Shown here: positions 23,897 through 33,191 of the stretch, one piece after another | How positions within the stretch are numbered: position 1 is the stretch's first letter | Layout of the letters: every line of letters begins with the position of its first letter | From: Diaphorobacter limosus | GTDB lineage: Bacteria > Pseudomonadota > Gammaproteobacteria > Burkholderiales > Burkholderiaceae_C | Direction: 5' to 3' | NCBI RefSeq assembly: GCF_033100095.1 | Contig: NZ_CP136921.1 | Coordinates: 776,501 to 840,500 of the forward strand | DNA length: 64,000 bases | The notes under the pieces: generated by a model | What the model was told of the DNA's origin: nothing | Database searches by the model: none | The model's input: the letters and a program-made list of their open reading frames with translations, nothing else | Program-made: the position numbers and the translations under genes

Positions 23897-26800
23897 GAGC
23901 GTGTCCTCGCCAGTTCGCGCGCTACCAGCATGGCGGCCTCCATCTCGGTGCAGCCATGCTGCTCCATGAGACGCCTGCGCTGGGCTTTTTCGTGGCCCTC
24001 GGTCATGGCCAGGGCAATCGGCAGGGCCGGGGGCACGTTCCTGAACAGGAACTGGCCGGTCGCGGAAATCATCACGCCTTCGGTGTACTTGGGCGGCTCC
24101 TTGCGTGCCGATTCCATCAGTTTGCGCTGCTCGGTCGTCAAGGTTCTGAAGCGCGTGACCTCCTCGATCTCCGACTTGTCCATGGTCAGCAGCATCCAGT
24201 ATTCGCACATGGACAGCACGCGATCCATGCTGCCAGGGAAGTCCTTCAGGTTCTGCGTCGCCAGCCAGAACCAGATGTTCAGCTTGCGCCACATCTTCGT
24301 TCCCTTGGCGATCTTGGGGCCGAGCAGGTCGTTGGTCGTGATCAGGTGGCCCTCATCGGTGAGGAAGATGATGGGCCTGTCCTCGGCCACGAAGCGCTCG
24401 CCTCGCGACTGCACCGAGTCGAGCAGGCTGGTGTAGGCCACGGCCAGGGCGTCGCCATAGCCGTCCTGGATCAGCGTGCCCATTTCCACCAGGGTCACGT
24501 CGGCGTCCGGCCAGTCCTGGCCTTCGCGGTTGAACAGCTTGCCGCGCAGGCCCTGGGTGAAGCTCATCATGGACTGGCCCATCTCCTCGGCACGGATCTG
24601 GCGCGGCCCGGACAGCGTGGCGTCCTTGTGCATGCCCATGAGCTCGATGGCCACGTCATGCGCGAGCGGGTGCGGCCGGCCTTCCTCGCGGGCGCGCGTC
24701 GCCGCGCGGATGATGGCGCGCGAGATCAGGTAGCGGTCGGCGCGGCCCATGCGCGCGGTCTCGCTGCTCTCGCCACCCGTGATCATCATGATGGCGGCGA
24801 TCAGCATCTCGCCGAGCAGGTCGCGCTTGTCGGTGGCGGCCTGGTCGTCCTCGCCCTCGGATTGCTCCGGGTCTGAGTTCATTGCCGTGCCGGCCTGCGC
24901 CGCGTCGCTGTCGCCCAGCAGCGCGTCCATGACCGGTGCGTCGGGCAGGCCGGCGTTGATGCGCGCCTGGCGCTCTGCCGCATCGAAGGAGGTCATGATG
25001 TCCGCGTCATCGAGCAGCCGGTTGGCATGCACGAAGGGCGGCAGCGACACGTCGGCCTCGCTGCTCAGCGTCACCGAATGGGTGGACAGGCCCATGGTGC
25101 GGAAGTAGTCCAGCAGCAGGCCGAAAGAGCGCCCGGCATCGACGATCACCAGGCGCGGCCGGTGGATGGCCATCATCATCATCGCCAGGTAGTTCAGCGT
25201 GGCCGATTTGCCGGCGCCGGTAGGCCCGAGCACCAGCATATGGGCGTTCTTCTTGCGATCATGCTTGTTCAGCGGGTCGATCCAGATGGGCTCGCCGCCC
25301 CGGTTCCAGAACCAGAAGCCCGGATGGTTGGTGCCGCGTGCCCGCCCATAGACCGGCAGCAGCGCTGCGATCTGCGAGGCGAAGGTCAGGCGCGAGCGGC
25401 GCAGGGCGCGGTTGTCGAAGGCCGGATCGAAGTTGAACGGCAGGCCGCGCATGAAGCCGTCCAGCGGCACCAGATCCTGGCGCGGATGGATAAAGCGCAG
25501 GCCGGTGGGCACCAGCAGGGCATTCGTCTGGGATACCGCCGTCTCCAGGGCTTCGCGGTTCGGCCCGGTCACGTACAGCGTGACCATCATCGGAAACAGC
25601 TTGTCGCCCTCGACCATGCGGTGCAACACCAGCTCGCATTCGCGGTGTGTCTCCATGGCCAGGGCATTGCGCGCACGCGAGGAATCCCGGATGCGCTCGA
25701 TATGGCGCTCCAGCTTGTATTGCGGCTCCACCGTGATCGAGATCGACAGCATGGAGCCGGCCGGCAGGCGGTCAAAGCGGGCGAAGGCCTCGTTGCCGCT
25801 TTGCAGCTCCGCCGAGAAATGCCCGATTTGCGGCGATGAGCGCATGGACTGCAGTACCAGCGCCTTCACGGGCACGCCATCGAACTCGAACAGGCCATCC
25901 TCCACGTCCGAACAGGGTTCGGACAGGGTGAGCAGCTCGGCCATGTCCCAGCCAAAGATCGGGGCCGCGGCGGGGCCGGTCATGCTGCCGGCCTGCCCGG
26001 CCTGCAGGGGATCGTCGCCGGGGTAGGGCGCCAGGCGCATCAGGCCCGCATCGCTCTCGGCCCAGGGAACATTCCGGTTGAAGAAGGGCAGCAGCCACTC
26101 GTAGAGGTCGCGCCCGTTGCAACGGCGCGTCTTCACCCCCGCCTCGCTGAGCGTGGCGGTCAAGGTCACGGCGACGGCCTCGATCTGGGTTGTGGCAGGC
26201 GAGGGGTCTTCGGCCAGCGACGCAAAGCGCTTGTAGAGGCAGCAGCGCACGCGCCGCTGCTGGCCGCGCCAGACCTGGCCGGTCACCTGGGTGTCGGTGA
26301 ACAGGCCCTGCGGGCGCGATGCCAGGTCGATATGCTCTGCCACCTCGGACAGCACCGAGCGCGTGAACGGGGACTGCAGGACGTTGCTGGCCCGTTCCGG
26401 GTAGCGGCCGTGCTGCTCGGCAATGTAGTCGCGCAGCGCACCGTTGAGGCCGTCGATGTTGCGGTCATCGTTGAGGAAGAACTGCACGATCCAGGGCGAA
26501 GCATCGGACTCGGGCAGAGCCTGCAGCGCTTCCTGCACCTTGTTGGCGTGATCGACCAGGAAGTCCAGTGCCTGCGCCTCCGTGGGCACGGCGGTCAGCT
26601 CGAAGAATACGCCCAGGGTGGAGCCATCCTTGAGCACAAAAACCTGCTCGTCGCCGTCATAGGACACATAGGGCAGCATGTCCGTGAACGATGGCGGGCG
26701 CATCGCCATGCGGCGGCGTTGCCCCACGGTTTCGCCGCGACCTGGCTTACCGCTGCGCTGCTGGCTGTCGCCGCTGTCTCGCTCCTGCCTGGCCTGGCGG

Positions 26801-26898
26801 CCGCGCGTCCTGGCGTCGCCCTGCGTACCGCTGCCCGTGGATGCGCGCCGCGCACCCAGGCCGAACAGTCCCAGGCCGAGTTTCTGTATCAGTTCCAT
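23893..26898 (-). CDS. traC: TraC/VirB4-type conjugative transfer ATPase (TIGR03744)
   Basis: This 1001-aa cytoplasmic ATPase powers the type IV secretion channel. After a low-complexity Arg/Gly N-terminus come the TraC-like domain (PPSFTDMLPYVSYDGDEQV), Walker A VLGPTGAGKSATLNY near residue 555, a following VIVDAGRSFGLLLDYF, and Walker B PIIFLTDEGHLI near 845. The C-terminal motif is FWLATQNLKDFPGSMDRVLS. Length and order match TIGR03744 (PFL_4706 family). An insert around residues 660-700 is acidic and variable. Confidence 0.93.
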   Translation of the reverse strand: MELIQKLGLGLFGLGARRASTGSGTQGDARTRGRQARQERDSGDSQQRSGKPGRGETVGQRRRMAMRPPSFTDMLPYVSYDGDEQVFVLKDGSTLGVFFELTAVPTEAQALDFLVDHANKVQEALQALPESDASPWIVQFFLNDDRNIDGLNGALRDYIAEQHGRYPERASNVLQSPFTRSVLSEVAEHIDLASRPQGLFTDTQVTGQVWRGQQRRVRCCLYKRFASLAEDPSPATTQIEAVAVTLTATLSEAGVKTRRCNGRDLYEWLLPFFNRNVPWAESDAGLMRLAPYPGDDPLQAGQAGSMTGPAAAPIFGWDMAELLTLSEPCSDVEDGLFEFDGVPVKALVLQSMRSSPQIGHFSAELQSGNEAFARFDRLPAGSMLSISITVEPQYKLERHIERIRDSSRARNALAMETHRECELVLHRMVEGDKLFPMMVTLYVTGPNREALETAVSQTNALLVPTGLRFIHPRQDLVPLDGFMRGLPFNFDPAFDNRALRRSRLTFASQIAALLPVYGRARGTNHPGFWFWNRGGEPIWIDPLNKHDRKKNAHMLVLGPTGAGKSATLNYLAMMMMAIHRPRLVIVDAGRSFGLLLDYFRTMGLSTHSVTLSSEADVSLPPFVHANRLLDDADIMTSFDAAERQARINAGLPDAPVMDALLGDSDAAQAGTAMNSDPEQSEGEDDQAATDKRDLLGEMLIAAIMMITGGESSETARMGRADRYLISRAIIRAATRAREEGRPHPLAHDVAIELMGMHKDATLSGPRQIRAEEMGQSMMSFTQGLRGKLFNREGQDWPDADVTLVEMGTLIQDGYGDALAVAYTSLLDSVQSRGERFVAEDRPIIFLTDEGHLITTNDLLGPKIAKGTKMWRKLNIWFWLATQNLKDFPGSMDRVLSMCEYWMLLTMDKSEIEEVTRFRTLTTEQRKLMESARKEPPKYTEGVMISATGQFLFRNVPPALPIALAMTEGHEKAQRRRLMEQHGCTEMEAAMLVARELARTRS

Positions 26899-26933
26899 GC
26901 AAGTCTCCCTGTCTGTAGCTGGCGCAGCCCGGC

Positions 26934-27461
26934 TCAGGGCTGGCGCGGCGCCTTGGCGCTGGTGTTCTTGGCCGCAGTCTCGGAACCCTGGTAGCGGGCA
27001 TGTCCCGCGATCAAGTCCTCGGCCACCTCGCCGGGCAGCGCATACTGGGTCTGCTCGTACATCGGGAACACGGTCACATAGCCGGGCACCGGGTACTTGC
27101 CCTTGGCCAGGTGGGGATAGACCACCATCACCAGATCCGGATTGGGAACACGGGCAAAGCGCTGTTGCAGCGGCTCCAGGGCCGACCAGTAGCGCTGGGT
27201 GTTGCCGTCGCCGGCCGCGATCGGGCGCGCCTGGGACTGCGAGCGCAGCCGCTCCTGGGGCGCGGCCTCACGCCTGGCGCCGTCTCCCTGTGTGCCACCT
27301 TCGGTCTGGCCGCGATAGATGTCCACGACCGTGGGCGAGCCGCGCGTGACCTCGTTGATGGGGGATTCGCGCGAGCCGGTGACCGAGCAGCCGGCCAGCA
27401 GCAGCGCGGCCAGCGCGCAGGGCAGGGTGGCGCGCTGGCGCCTCACATCATTCAAGACCAT
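26934..27461 (-). CDS. ICE lipoprotein (TIGR03751 family)
   Basis: This 175-aa protein has a lipobox (ALLLAGCSVTGS, Cys near 25), so it is likely anchored in the outer membrane. The mature part has a Gln/Arg-rich linker and VPNPDLVMVVYPHLAKGKYP, then VPGYVTVFPMYEQTQYALPG, typical of TIGR03751. It overlaps the 3' end of the TraB-like gene. It is probably the VirB7/TraV-like partner in the outer-membrane core complex. Confidence 0.85.
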   Translation of the reverse strand: MVLNDVRRQRATLPCALAALLLAGCSVTGSRESPINEVTRGSPTVVDIYRGQTEGGTQGDGARREAAPQERLRSQSQARPIAAGDGNTQRYWSALEPLQQRFARVPNPDLVMVVYPHLAKGKYPVPGYVTVFPMYEQTQYALPGEVAEDLIAGHARYQGSETAAKNTSAKAPRQP

Positions 27462-28926
27462 GGTGTTCTCCTCGGGCGAGCTGCAGGCCGCCCTGCTTGC
27501 GATGGATGAGCTTGCGTGCGTTGGGCGCCTTGTCGATCTGGATCTCCCTGTCCAGATGCACCACGAGCTGGTGGCCCGAGGGCGTGATCACGGCGTCAAA
27601 GCTGTTCTTCAGGCGCTGCAGCAGCCACTTGGAGACTTCGTTTGTGCCGCCGGCCACGGCCTGGCCCAGGGCGTAGCTGCCGGCACTGCCGGTAATCGTG
27701 CTGCTGCTGCCCTGCATGCCGCTGTAGGTGGTGCGCTGCGCCTCGGAATAGGCCTGGCCGGCCACGCCCAGCGCCCCCAGGCCGATCAGGTCGGTCAGAT
27801 AGGCGGGCGCGTTGGTGACGAACTTGCCCGTGATGCAGGGATTGCCGTGCAGGTCGCTGATGAAGCCCAGATCACTGTTGCTGCTGGCGCCGGCTCCGGT
27901 GTTGATGCTGCGCGAGCCCGCACCACGCGCGGAAACAGTCTGGATGGAGCCGTCGTTGAACACAAAGGTCACCGAGCGCACCCGGCCTTCGCTGCACGAC
28001 AGTGCCATGTCGCCAATGGCAACGCCCGTCACGATCATCCCGGACACATCCCCCGGCAGCTCGAAACCATTGGCGGCCAGGTTGTCGCGGCCGATCACGG
28101 CCTTGAACTGCATCGGGTCGGTCACCCGTCCATCGATGGGCACGCGGCCGATCAGCGCCGTCATGGCCGTGGCACCGGCCAGCGTGGCGTTTTCCGGCAG
28201 CGTGAAATACGGCACCGGCTCGCGCCTGTCCTGGGCGGCACGCGCGGCCTGGGACGCCGGGCCATCGGCCGGCGCCGTTGTGGTGCCAGGGCCTTCGGTG
28301 TGCATGGTGCGCACATAGCGCGTCATGGGCGGCGCGTTCTGGCCCTGGCCGCGTGCCGGCTCGGTCTGCACCGCATAGCCCATGGGCGGCAACACGCTGT
28401 AGCGCACGGCACCCGCGGCCTCGGCCGTAGCCTCATCGGCCATGCCAGCGGTGCCGGCAGCGCCAGCACCCGCTTGCGGGGTCTTGCCCTTGACCGTATC
28501 CAGGCTGGACAGGCCGAGCGTGAAGCTGTCGGCGGCCTGTGCCGCCGTGTCCAGCGCGTTATCCAGCGGCGAGCGTTCAGGCGCTGGCGCCGGGGCGGCG
28601 GCCTGGGCCGCGGCCCCGGCGGCACCGCCGCGCTCGCGGTCGCGCAGCTTTTTGTTTTCTTCGATCAGGTCGTTGTTGATCTTGATGACCTTGGCCACTT
28701 CCGATCGCAGCTCGGCGTTGCTGGTGGTCACCGTGCGCAGGGTTTCGGTGGGCGTGTCGTTGTCCGCGCCATCGGTCTTGGGCAGTTGCGGCTTGGGCAC
28801 GGCGGTCATTTCGGCGCCTGCCTTGACGCTGCCGTCCCCTGCGAACTGCTTGTAGAGCACCACGCCGACGATGGTCATGCCGACGGCGGCGACGATGGGG
28901 ATGAGCTTGTTGCTGGTGGTTGCCAT
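27448..28926 (-). CDS. TraB/VirB10-like conjugative element protein (TIGR03752)
   Basis: This 492-aa bitopic protein has one N-terminal TM (LIPIVAAVGMTIVGVVLY), a coiled coil (about 65-100, ELRSEVAKVIKINNDLIEEN), an Ala/Pro linker, then a beta-rich C-terminal domain. That domain includes MTALIGRVPIDGRVTDPMQF and GMIVTGVAIGDMALSCSEGR. The layout matches TraB/VirB10, which spans both membranes and gates the channel. It sits between the DUF3438 (TraK-like) and lipoprotein genes, as in PFGI-1-class elements. Confidence 0.88.
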   Translation of the reverse strand: MATTSNKLIPIVAAVGMTIVGVVLYKQFAGDGSVKAGAEMTAVPKPQLPKTDGADNDTPTETLRTVTTSNAELRSEVAKVIKINNDLIEENKKLRDRERGGAAGAAAQAAAPAPAPERSPLDNALDTAAQAADSFTLGLSSLDTVKGKTPQAGAGAAGTAGMADEATAEAAGAVRYSVLPPMGYAVQTEPARGQGQNAPPMTRYVRTMHTEGPGTTTAPADGPASQAARAAQDRREPVPYFTLPENATLAGATAMTALIGRVPIDGRVTDPMQFKAVIGRDNLAANGFELPGDVSGMIVTGVAIGDMALSCSEGRVRSVTFVFNDGSIQTVSARGAGSRSINTGAGASSNSDLGFISDLHGNPCITGKFVTNAPAYLTDLIGLGALGVAGQAYSEAQRTTYSGMQGSSSTITGSAGSYALGQAVAGGTNEVSKWLLQRLKNSFDAVITPSGHQLVVHLDREIQIDKAPNARKLIHRKQGGLQLARGEHHGLE

Positions 28927-28940
28927 GACGGGCCTCCTTG

Positions 28941-29984
28941 TCAGCGCAGGCAGGCCGCAAAGCTGCGGTCGCACACCAGGTACAGCGCCGTGGTGTCGGT
29001 GTCGCTGCCGCCCGGGCCGATACGGCCATGCTGGGCCGACGCCGCAAGCCAGCGCCCGCGAATGCCCTCCAGGGGAATCTCCAGCGGGCGGGCCGAACGG
29101 TTGGTAACGCGCACGGCGGTCACATACAGCTGCCCACTGCGCCACTGGCCAAGCGGCACGGTTTCAACGCGGGCGCCCGGTATCAGACCATCCACGGGAT
29201 CGGTGTTCAGTTCCACCTGCTGCACGCCGGTCTGCGTCCAGGCCAGGCGCCGCGGTGCATACAGCTGGCGTGCCGCATGGCGGGTCAGCTCCACCATGTC
29301 GGCGGCAGGCTGCTCGGGTGCGGCATCGCTGCTGTCGTCGGCCGCGGCGCCGGCCTTGGCTGCGCGCGGGTTCGCGGGATCAACGACGAACACCTCCAGC
29401 TCGGCCTGCGCATCTGCCGTGCTCTTGTCGGCCACCATGTCCATCGGCAGCTGCTGGCCGGTGTCGATCAGCTCGGCCACGATGCGAATGGGCGTGAACG
29501 GCACCAGGGCCGTGGCATAGATGGTGCGGTCGATGATCTCGATGCGTGCCACCCTGGCCATGTCGCTGGGCACATGCAGCGCCGCCGGGGCCGGCAGCGT
29601 GATGAGGCGCTCGCGTCCCACGGGCAGCGGCACCGCGATGGGCTGGCGCTCGAACACGGCGCGCTCGATGCCGGCGCGGGCGCTGGCCGCAGTCGCCGGG
29701 GGGCGGCGGGTACGCATGTCGCTCTTGCGTGCCGCGCTGGCCGCACGGCTGGCGGCGCCCGTGGCGGCGCCGGCGCCGGTGCCTGGCGAGCCAGGGGACG
29801 TGAGGCTCTGTCCCAGGTCGATGGCACCAGGCTGCGCGGCGGGCGCCGGCTCGATCATGTCGGCAGGCACGTTCTGCAGTGTGGCAACGGATACCTCCTG
29901 CGCCCAGGCGCCAGTGGCGCAGGACAGCAGCACGGCACATGCCAGGGCCGGGACTTGCCTGGGCTTTGAAGCAGTACGGGTCAT
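28941..29984 (-). CDS. DUF3438 family conjugative element protein (TIGR03749, TraK-like)
   Basis: The exported protein has 347 aa and signal ALACAVLLSCATGAWAQ. A low-complexity Gly/Ala segment (60-85) is followed by a conserved domain with RERLITLPAPAALHVPSDMA, IDRTIYATALVPFTPIRI and VRVTNRSARPLEIPLEGIRG. It occupies the VirB9/TraK position between DUF2895 and TraB. Start 29984 (MTRTASKPRQ) has GAGGAA upstream; a GTG ten codons earlier overlaps the previous stop and is less likely. Confidence 0.85.
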   Translation of the reverse strand: MTRTASKPRQVPALACAVLLSCATGAWAQEVSVATLQNVPADMIEPAPAAQPGAIDLGQSLTSPGSPGTGAGAATGAASRAASAARKSDMRTRRPPATAASARAGIERAVFERQPIAVPLPVGRERLITLPAPAALHVPSDMARVARIEIIDRTIYATALVPFTPIRIVAELIDTGQQLPMDMVADKSTADAQAELEVFVVDPANPRAAKAGAAADDSSDAAPEQPAADMVELTRHAARQLYAPRRLAWTQTGVQQVELNTDPVDGLIPGARVETVPLGQWRSGQLYVTAVRVTNRSARPLEIPLEGIRGRWLAASAQHGRIGPGGSDTDTTALYLVCDRSFAACLR

Positions 29985-30010
29985 GGTGGTGTTTCCTCGC
30001 GGGATCGGGA

Positions 30011-30802
30011 TCACTGCGCCGATGCAGCGCTGTGCTGCAGGGGCGTGGCCGTGGGCGTGGCGTGGGGATCGACGGCATCGCCCGTGGTGCGTGGCAGCGC
30101 GGGCGGCGTCACGATGGAGGGGAGGCTGGCCTCGGTCTTGCCGCTGCTGGCGTCCTGTACGTCGCGTACATCAAGCCGTTCGGGCCTGTGGCTGCCATAG
30201 CAGTCGATCGCCAGGCGCCAGGGATTGCGCTCCCTGTCCACGTCATAGCGCACCACACGGATCGGGTAGCGGATGAAGGCATCCTTGACGGGCTGGCCCC
30301 TGAAGGCCTCCATCAGCTGCATGTCCAGCAGCACCGTCCAGGCGGCCTGGCCATCGGGCAGCACCCGGTTGGCGGCGTAGCCCAGACCGGGGATTTCCGT
30401 CATCTGGCGCGTGCGGGCGCGGAGCTCGCCGGCCTGGTAGCGGCTGTCCAGGTCGGCTTCGAGCTGCGCCCGGCAGCTTGGCGTCACATAGGCCTGGAAC
30501 CGGAAGATCTGCGCGCCGTAGTCCGTCGCGCCATCGGCCTGCCAGCGGTTGATCTGCTGCCAGATGTAGTAGGCGAAGCCATACACATTCACGTCCGGCA
30601 CCACGGCCTGGCCGCCCTGGAAATGCACGGTATCGCCGGCCTTCATGTCGGTCGCCACATGCAGGTCTATGGACTTTGGCAGGGAATGCGCGATGTACAT
30701 GCCGACGCCACCGAGCAGGGCCACCAGCAGGATCATCTTGCGCAGCGTGGCGTTGTGGGAGCGCTCGGCGGCGAGCGCATCGAGTTGTTGCTTGCTGCTC
30801 AT
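30011..30802 (-). CDS. DUF2895 family conjugative element protein (TIGR03746, TraE/VirB8-like)
   Basis: This 263-aa protein has one N-terminal TM (MILLVALLGGVGMYIAHSLP) and a periplasmic domain with VNVYGFAYYIWQQINRWQAD, VTPSCRAQLEADLDSRYQAG and WTVLLDMQLMEAF. It is the VirB8/TraE-like assembly factor of this T4SS class. The start overlaps the DUF3487 gene stop by ATGA. Confidence 0.88.
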   Translation of the reverse strand: MSSKQQLDALAAERSHNATLRKMILLVALLGGVGMYIAHSLPKSIDLHVATDMKAGDTVHFQGGQAVVPDVNVYGFAYYIWQQINRWQADGATDYGAQIFRFQAYVTPSCRAQLEADLDSRYQAGELRARTRQMTEIPGLGYAANRVLPDGQAAWTVLLDMQLMEAFRGQPVKDAFIRYPIRVVRYDVDRERNPWRLAIDCYGSHRPERLDVRDVQDASSGKTEASLPSIVTPPALPRTTGDAVDPHATPTATPLQHSAASAQ

Positions 30803-31245
30803 GGCTTGGTCGATTCCTGGGGTGGTTCGAGAGGACTGGCGAGCGACAGGTCGAACGAGCGACCCAGCGACCACCAGCCGTGGTAGGTAATGAACCTGGG
30901 CTTGACGAGGCTGCGCTGGGCAAGCCACAGGTGGATGGCCTGGGTGTAGTAGGCGTCGGGCCGGCCGCGCTTGATGCGCGCCAGGTACAGCGAGCCGAAC
31001 CACAGCGCCAGGGTCGGCCCGATCAGCGACAGCAGCAGCCAGACCTGCCACAGTCGGGTGACCGAGAAGACCAGGCCGCCGATGATCAGGAACACCACGA
31101 GCGACACCGCGCCTATGACCTGGGCCTCGGGCATGTTCATGCCGTTGAGGATGGAGGGCTCGACGTTCACGCGATCGGTGACCGGCGCCTTGTGGCGCAC
31201 GGCCTCGATATCGGCTGCGGCCTGGGAGCGGTTGCGGGTGCTCAT
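30799..31245 (-). CDS. DUF3487 family conjugative element membrane protein (TIGR03750, TraL-like)
   Basis: The protein of 148 aa has two adjacent TM helices (VIGAVSLVVFLIIGGLVFSV, WLLLSLIGPTLALWFGSLYL) and the family motif LARIKRGRPDAYYTQAIHLW. The layout matches VirB3/TraL-like proteins, which help link pilin assembly to the ATPase. It is translationally coupled to DUF2895 downstream. Confidence 0.88.
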   Translation of the reverse strand: MSTRNRSQAAADIEAVRHKAPVTDRVNVEPSILNGMNMPEAQVIGAVSLVVFLIIGGLVFSVTRLWQVWLLLSLIGPTLALWFGSLYLARIKRGRPDAYYTQAIHLWLAQRSLVKPRFITYHGWWSLGRSFDLSLASPLEPPQESTKP

Positions 31246-31270
31246 GGCTTGATCCCTGGGGGCGGGGCGG

Positions 31271-31666
31271 TCAGGTCAGGATCTGCAGCGAGTAGGTGAC
31301 CATGATCACCAGGAACACGCCGAGCACTGCGGCCATGATGAAATACTCCTTGAGGTCGGCGATTTCCGCACGGCCCATTGAGTAGGCGCGCCACTTGCCC
31401 AGCGCTCCCATGACCACGTAGATGAAGCCCAGCGCGGCCAGCACCAGGCCGAGGATGGTCACGCCGGCCTTGAACCAGGCGCCCATGGCGCCCAGCCAGT
31501 CGCCGCTGGCGACGGCGCCGCCGCCGATGGCCTGGCCGGGGGTGGGCATGGTCGGCAGGGCGGCGAAGGCCGGGCTGCACAGCAGGGCCACGGCGGGCGC
31601 CAGCATCAGGCGGGCGGACTTGTCCCGGGCGCGGGCAGCGAGATTTTTGAGAGAGAGCTGTTTCAC
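31271..31666 (-). CDS. DUF2976 family conjugative element membrane protein (TIGR03745, pilin-like)
   Basis: This 131-aa protein has a long signal sequence (LMLAPAVALLCSPAFAALP) and two TM segments (AGVTILGLVLAALGFIYVVM, FIMAAVLGVFLVIMVTYSLQ). This is the organisation of a TraA/VirB2-type pilin precursor. GTG at 31666 is taken as start because a strong AAGGAG lies eight bases upstream; the longer frame to 31705 has no ribosome site. Confidence 0.83.
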   Translation of the reverse strand: MKQLSLKNLAARARDKSARLMLAPAVALLCSPAFAALPTMPTPGQAIGGGAVASGDWLGAMGAWFKAGVTILGLVLAALGFIYVVMGALGKWRAYSMGRAEIADLKEYFIMAAVLGVFLVIMVTYSLQILT

Positions 31667-31761
31667 GGAAGGTTCTCCTTTGAAGTGGGAGGGTTGCGAA
31701 AGCACTTGAAACGGGGTTCTGGGGTGTTTGCTGCGAATGGTCTTGCTGCGCCGGCCCTCCC

Positions 31762-31992
31762 TCAGACGATGACGAACACAACCAGCGCGACCAGGATCAG
31801 CAGTCGCACCGAACCAAGAACCATGTCGCCCGTGGTCAGCCTGTCGTCGCGGTAGGCGTCGATGAGCTGCACCACGAACCAGCTGGCGACCACGAGGATC
31901 AGCGCCACCGCGATCAGGCCCAGGGTGGACTTGAGCACCAGGGGATCGATGCCCGATCCCGACTGGAATGCACTGCGCATGGCGGCGTTCAT
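31762..31992 (-). CDS. DUF3262 family conjugative element membrane protein (TIGR03758)
   Basis: The protein of 76 aa starts MNAAMRSAFQSGSGIDPLVL and then has two TM helices (LGLIAVALILVVASWFVVQL, LILVALVVFVIV). The FQSGSGI motif is the family hallmark. It recurs in the C-terminal domain of the protein at 15049-15960, so the element encodes this domain twice. Confidence 0.88.
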   Translation of the reverse strand: MNAAMRSAFQSGSGIDPLVLKSTLGLIAVALILVVASWFVVQLIDAYRDDRLTTGDMVLGSVRLLILVALVVFVIV

Positions 31993-32014
31993 GGGTTGTC
32001 TCCTGCGCGCGCCA

Positions 32015-32371
32015 TCACTGGCGGTAGTCGCCGCGCAGTGGCGGCACGGGGCGCGGCTGGCGCGCGGCATCGGCGTGGCGCTCCACGCCCTCGCGCAGCA
32101 TCTGCAGGTCGCGCTGCAGCCAGTCATAGCGGAACTTCACGCGCTGCCCGGTCGGTGCGTCCTGGGCGGCGGCGGACACCTGTGCCTGCAGGCGAGCAAT
32201 CTCGTGCGCGATGCGCGCCAAGTTCTCGCGCTCGCTGTCGTCGTCGCCGGCCTGCGCGCCCTGCGCGGCCAGGCCCGCGGCCACGAACAGGGCCAGCAGC
32301 CAGGCGCGGCGCACGCGGGTGCCGGCACTGGCGCCGGGCTGGCCTGCGTTGGTAGGAATGGCTTGGGACAT
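32015..32371 (-). CDS. RAQPRD family conjugative element protein (TIGR01690)
   Basis: This exported protein of 118 aa has signal AWLLALFVAAGLAAQGAQAG. The mature part is helical (ARIAHEIARLQAQVSAAAQD, RVKFRYDWLQRDLQMLREGV) and ends with a variant of the RAQPRD signature (RQPRPVPPLRGDYR). This small periplasmic protein sits in its usual place next to DUF3262. Confidence 0.87.
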   Translation of the reverse strand: MSQAIPTNAGQPGASAGTRVRRAWLLALFVAAGLAAQGAQAGDDDSERENLARIAHEIARLQAQVSAAAQDAPTGQRVKFRYDWLQRDLQMLREGVERHADAARQPRPVPPLRGDYRQ

Positions 32372-32405
32372 GGTGGGTTCTCCTTGCTGGAAAAATCGGG
32401 TTGCG

Positions 32406-33191
32406 TCAGACGTATTTCTTGAAACTGCCTACCGTGGTGGACAGCGTGGCGGCCACCAGCACGGTGAACACCAGCACCATGTAGGCCGGGTTGAAGCCGC
32501 CGAAGGGCCAGGTCAGGTACAGGCCGAAGCCGCCCGTCAGCGCCCAGGCCGTGTAGCGTTTGGCGTGGTGATAGACAAAGGAGCTTTCGCGCCCGCCCTG
32601 CCAGCGGCGCAGGTCGCGGCGCACCAGGCCATCGACAATGCCGACGATGCAGGCCAGGGCGAAGGCGGGCAGGGCGAACAGGGCCACCGACAGGCGCAGC
32701 AGCACGTCCTGCGCCACATGCATGGACACCACGGCCCAGTAGCTGGCGGTCTTGCCGATGGAGCGCGTGGCGCTTTGCAGGCCCAGGCCGAGCTGCTGTG
32801 GCGCCGATGCCTTGCGCTGGCTGGCCGATGGTGCCGGCTCCTGGCCCGGCGTATGCGTGCGCCTGTACCAGGCCAGCACCCCCAGGCGCTCATAGGGCCA
32901 GGCGGCCCAGCCGTTGAGCCGGTGCGCAAAGCCTTCGGTATCGTCGATCAGCAGGCTGCGCGGCGCCGCCGCGATGTAGCCCATGTCCTGCGCCACGATG
33001 CGCTGCGAATGCGCCAGGGCACCTTCTTCCTTCCACAGTACGTAATGCCCGGCGAGTTCGATCATGACGCCTATGAACCAGGCAAACAGCGACACGAAGA
33101 TCAGGCCGAACGCCACTTCCAGCGTCAGCTCGACCGGGCCACGGGTGCGGGCACGCACCGGAGTGCCGCCCTGGGTGGGGCGCGGCGTCAT
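32406..33191 (-). CDS. DUF4400 family conjugative element membrane protein (TIGR03747)
   Basis: The 261-aa inner-membrane protein has about four TM segments (FGLIFVSLFAWFIGVMIELA, LPAFALACIVGIVDGLV, ALTGGFGLYLTWPFGGFN, MVLVFTVLVAATLSTTVG). It has the conserved LRRWQGGRESSFVYHHAKRY and WPFGGFNPAYMVL. It directly follows traD with an ATGA overlap. Family members always accompany TraD in this ICE class and may link the coupling protein to the channel. Confidence 0.87.
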   Translation of the reverse strand: MTPRPTQGGTPVRARTRGPVELTLEVAFGLIFVSLFAWFIGVMIELAGHYVLWKEEGALAHSQRIVAQDMGYIAAAPRSLLIDDTEGFAHRLNGWAAWPYERLGVLAWYRRTHTPGQEPAPSASQRKASAPQQLGLGLQSATRSIGKTASYWAVVSMHVAQDVLLRLSVALFALPAFALACIVGIVDGLVRRDLRRWQGGRESSFVYHHAKRYTAWALTGGFGLYLTWPFGGFNPAYMVLVFTVLVAATLSTTVGSFKKYV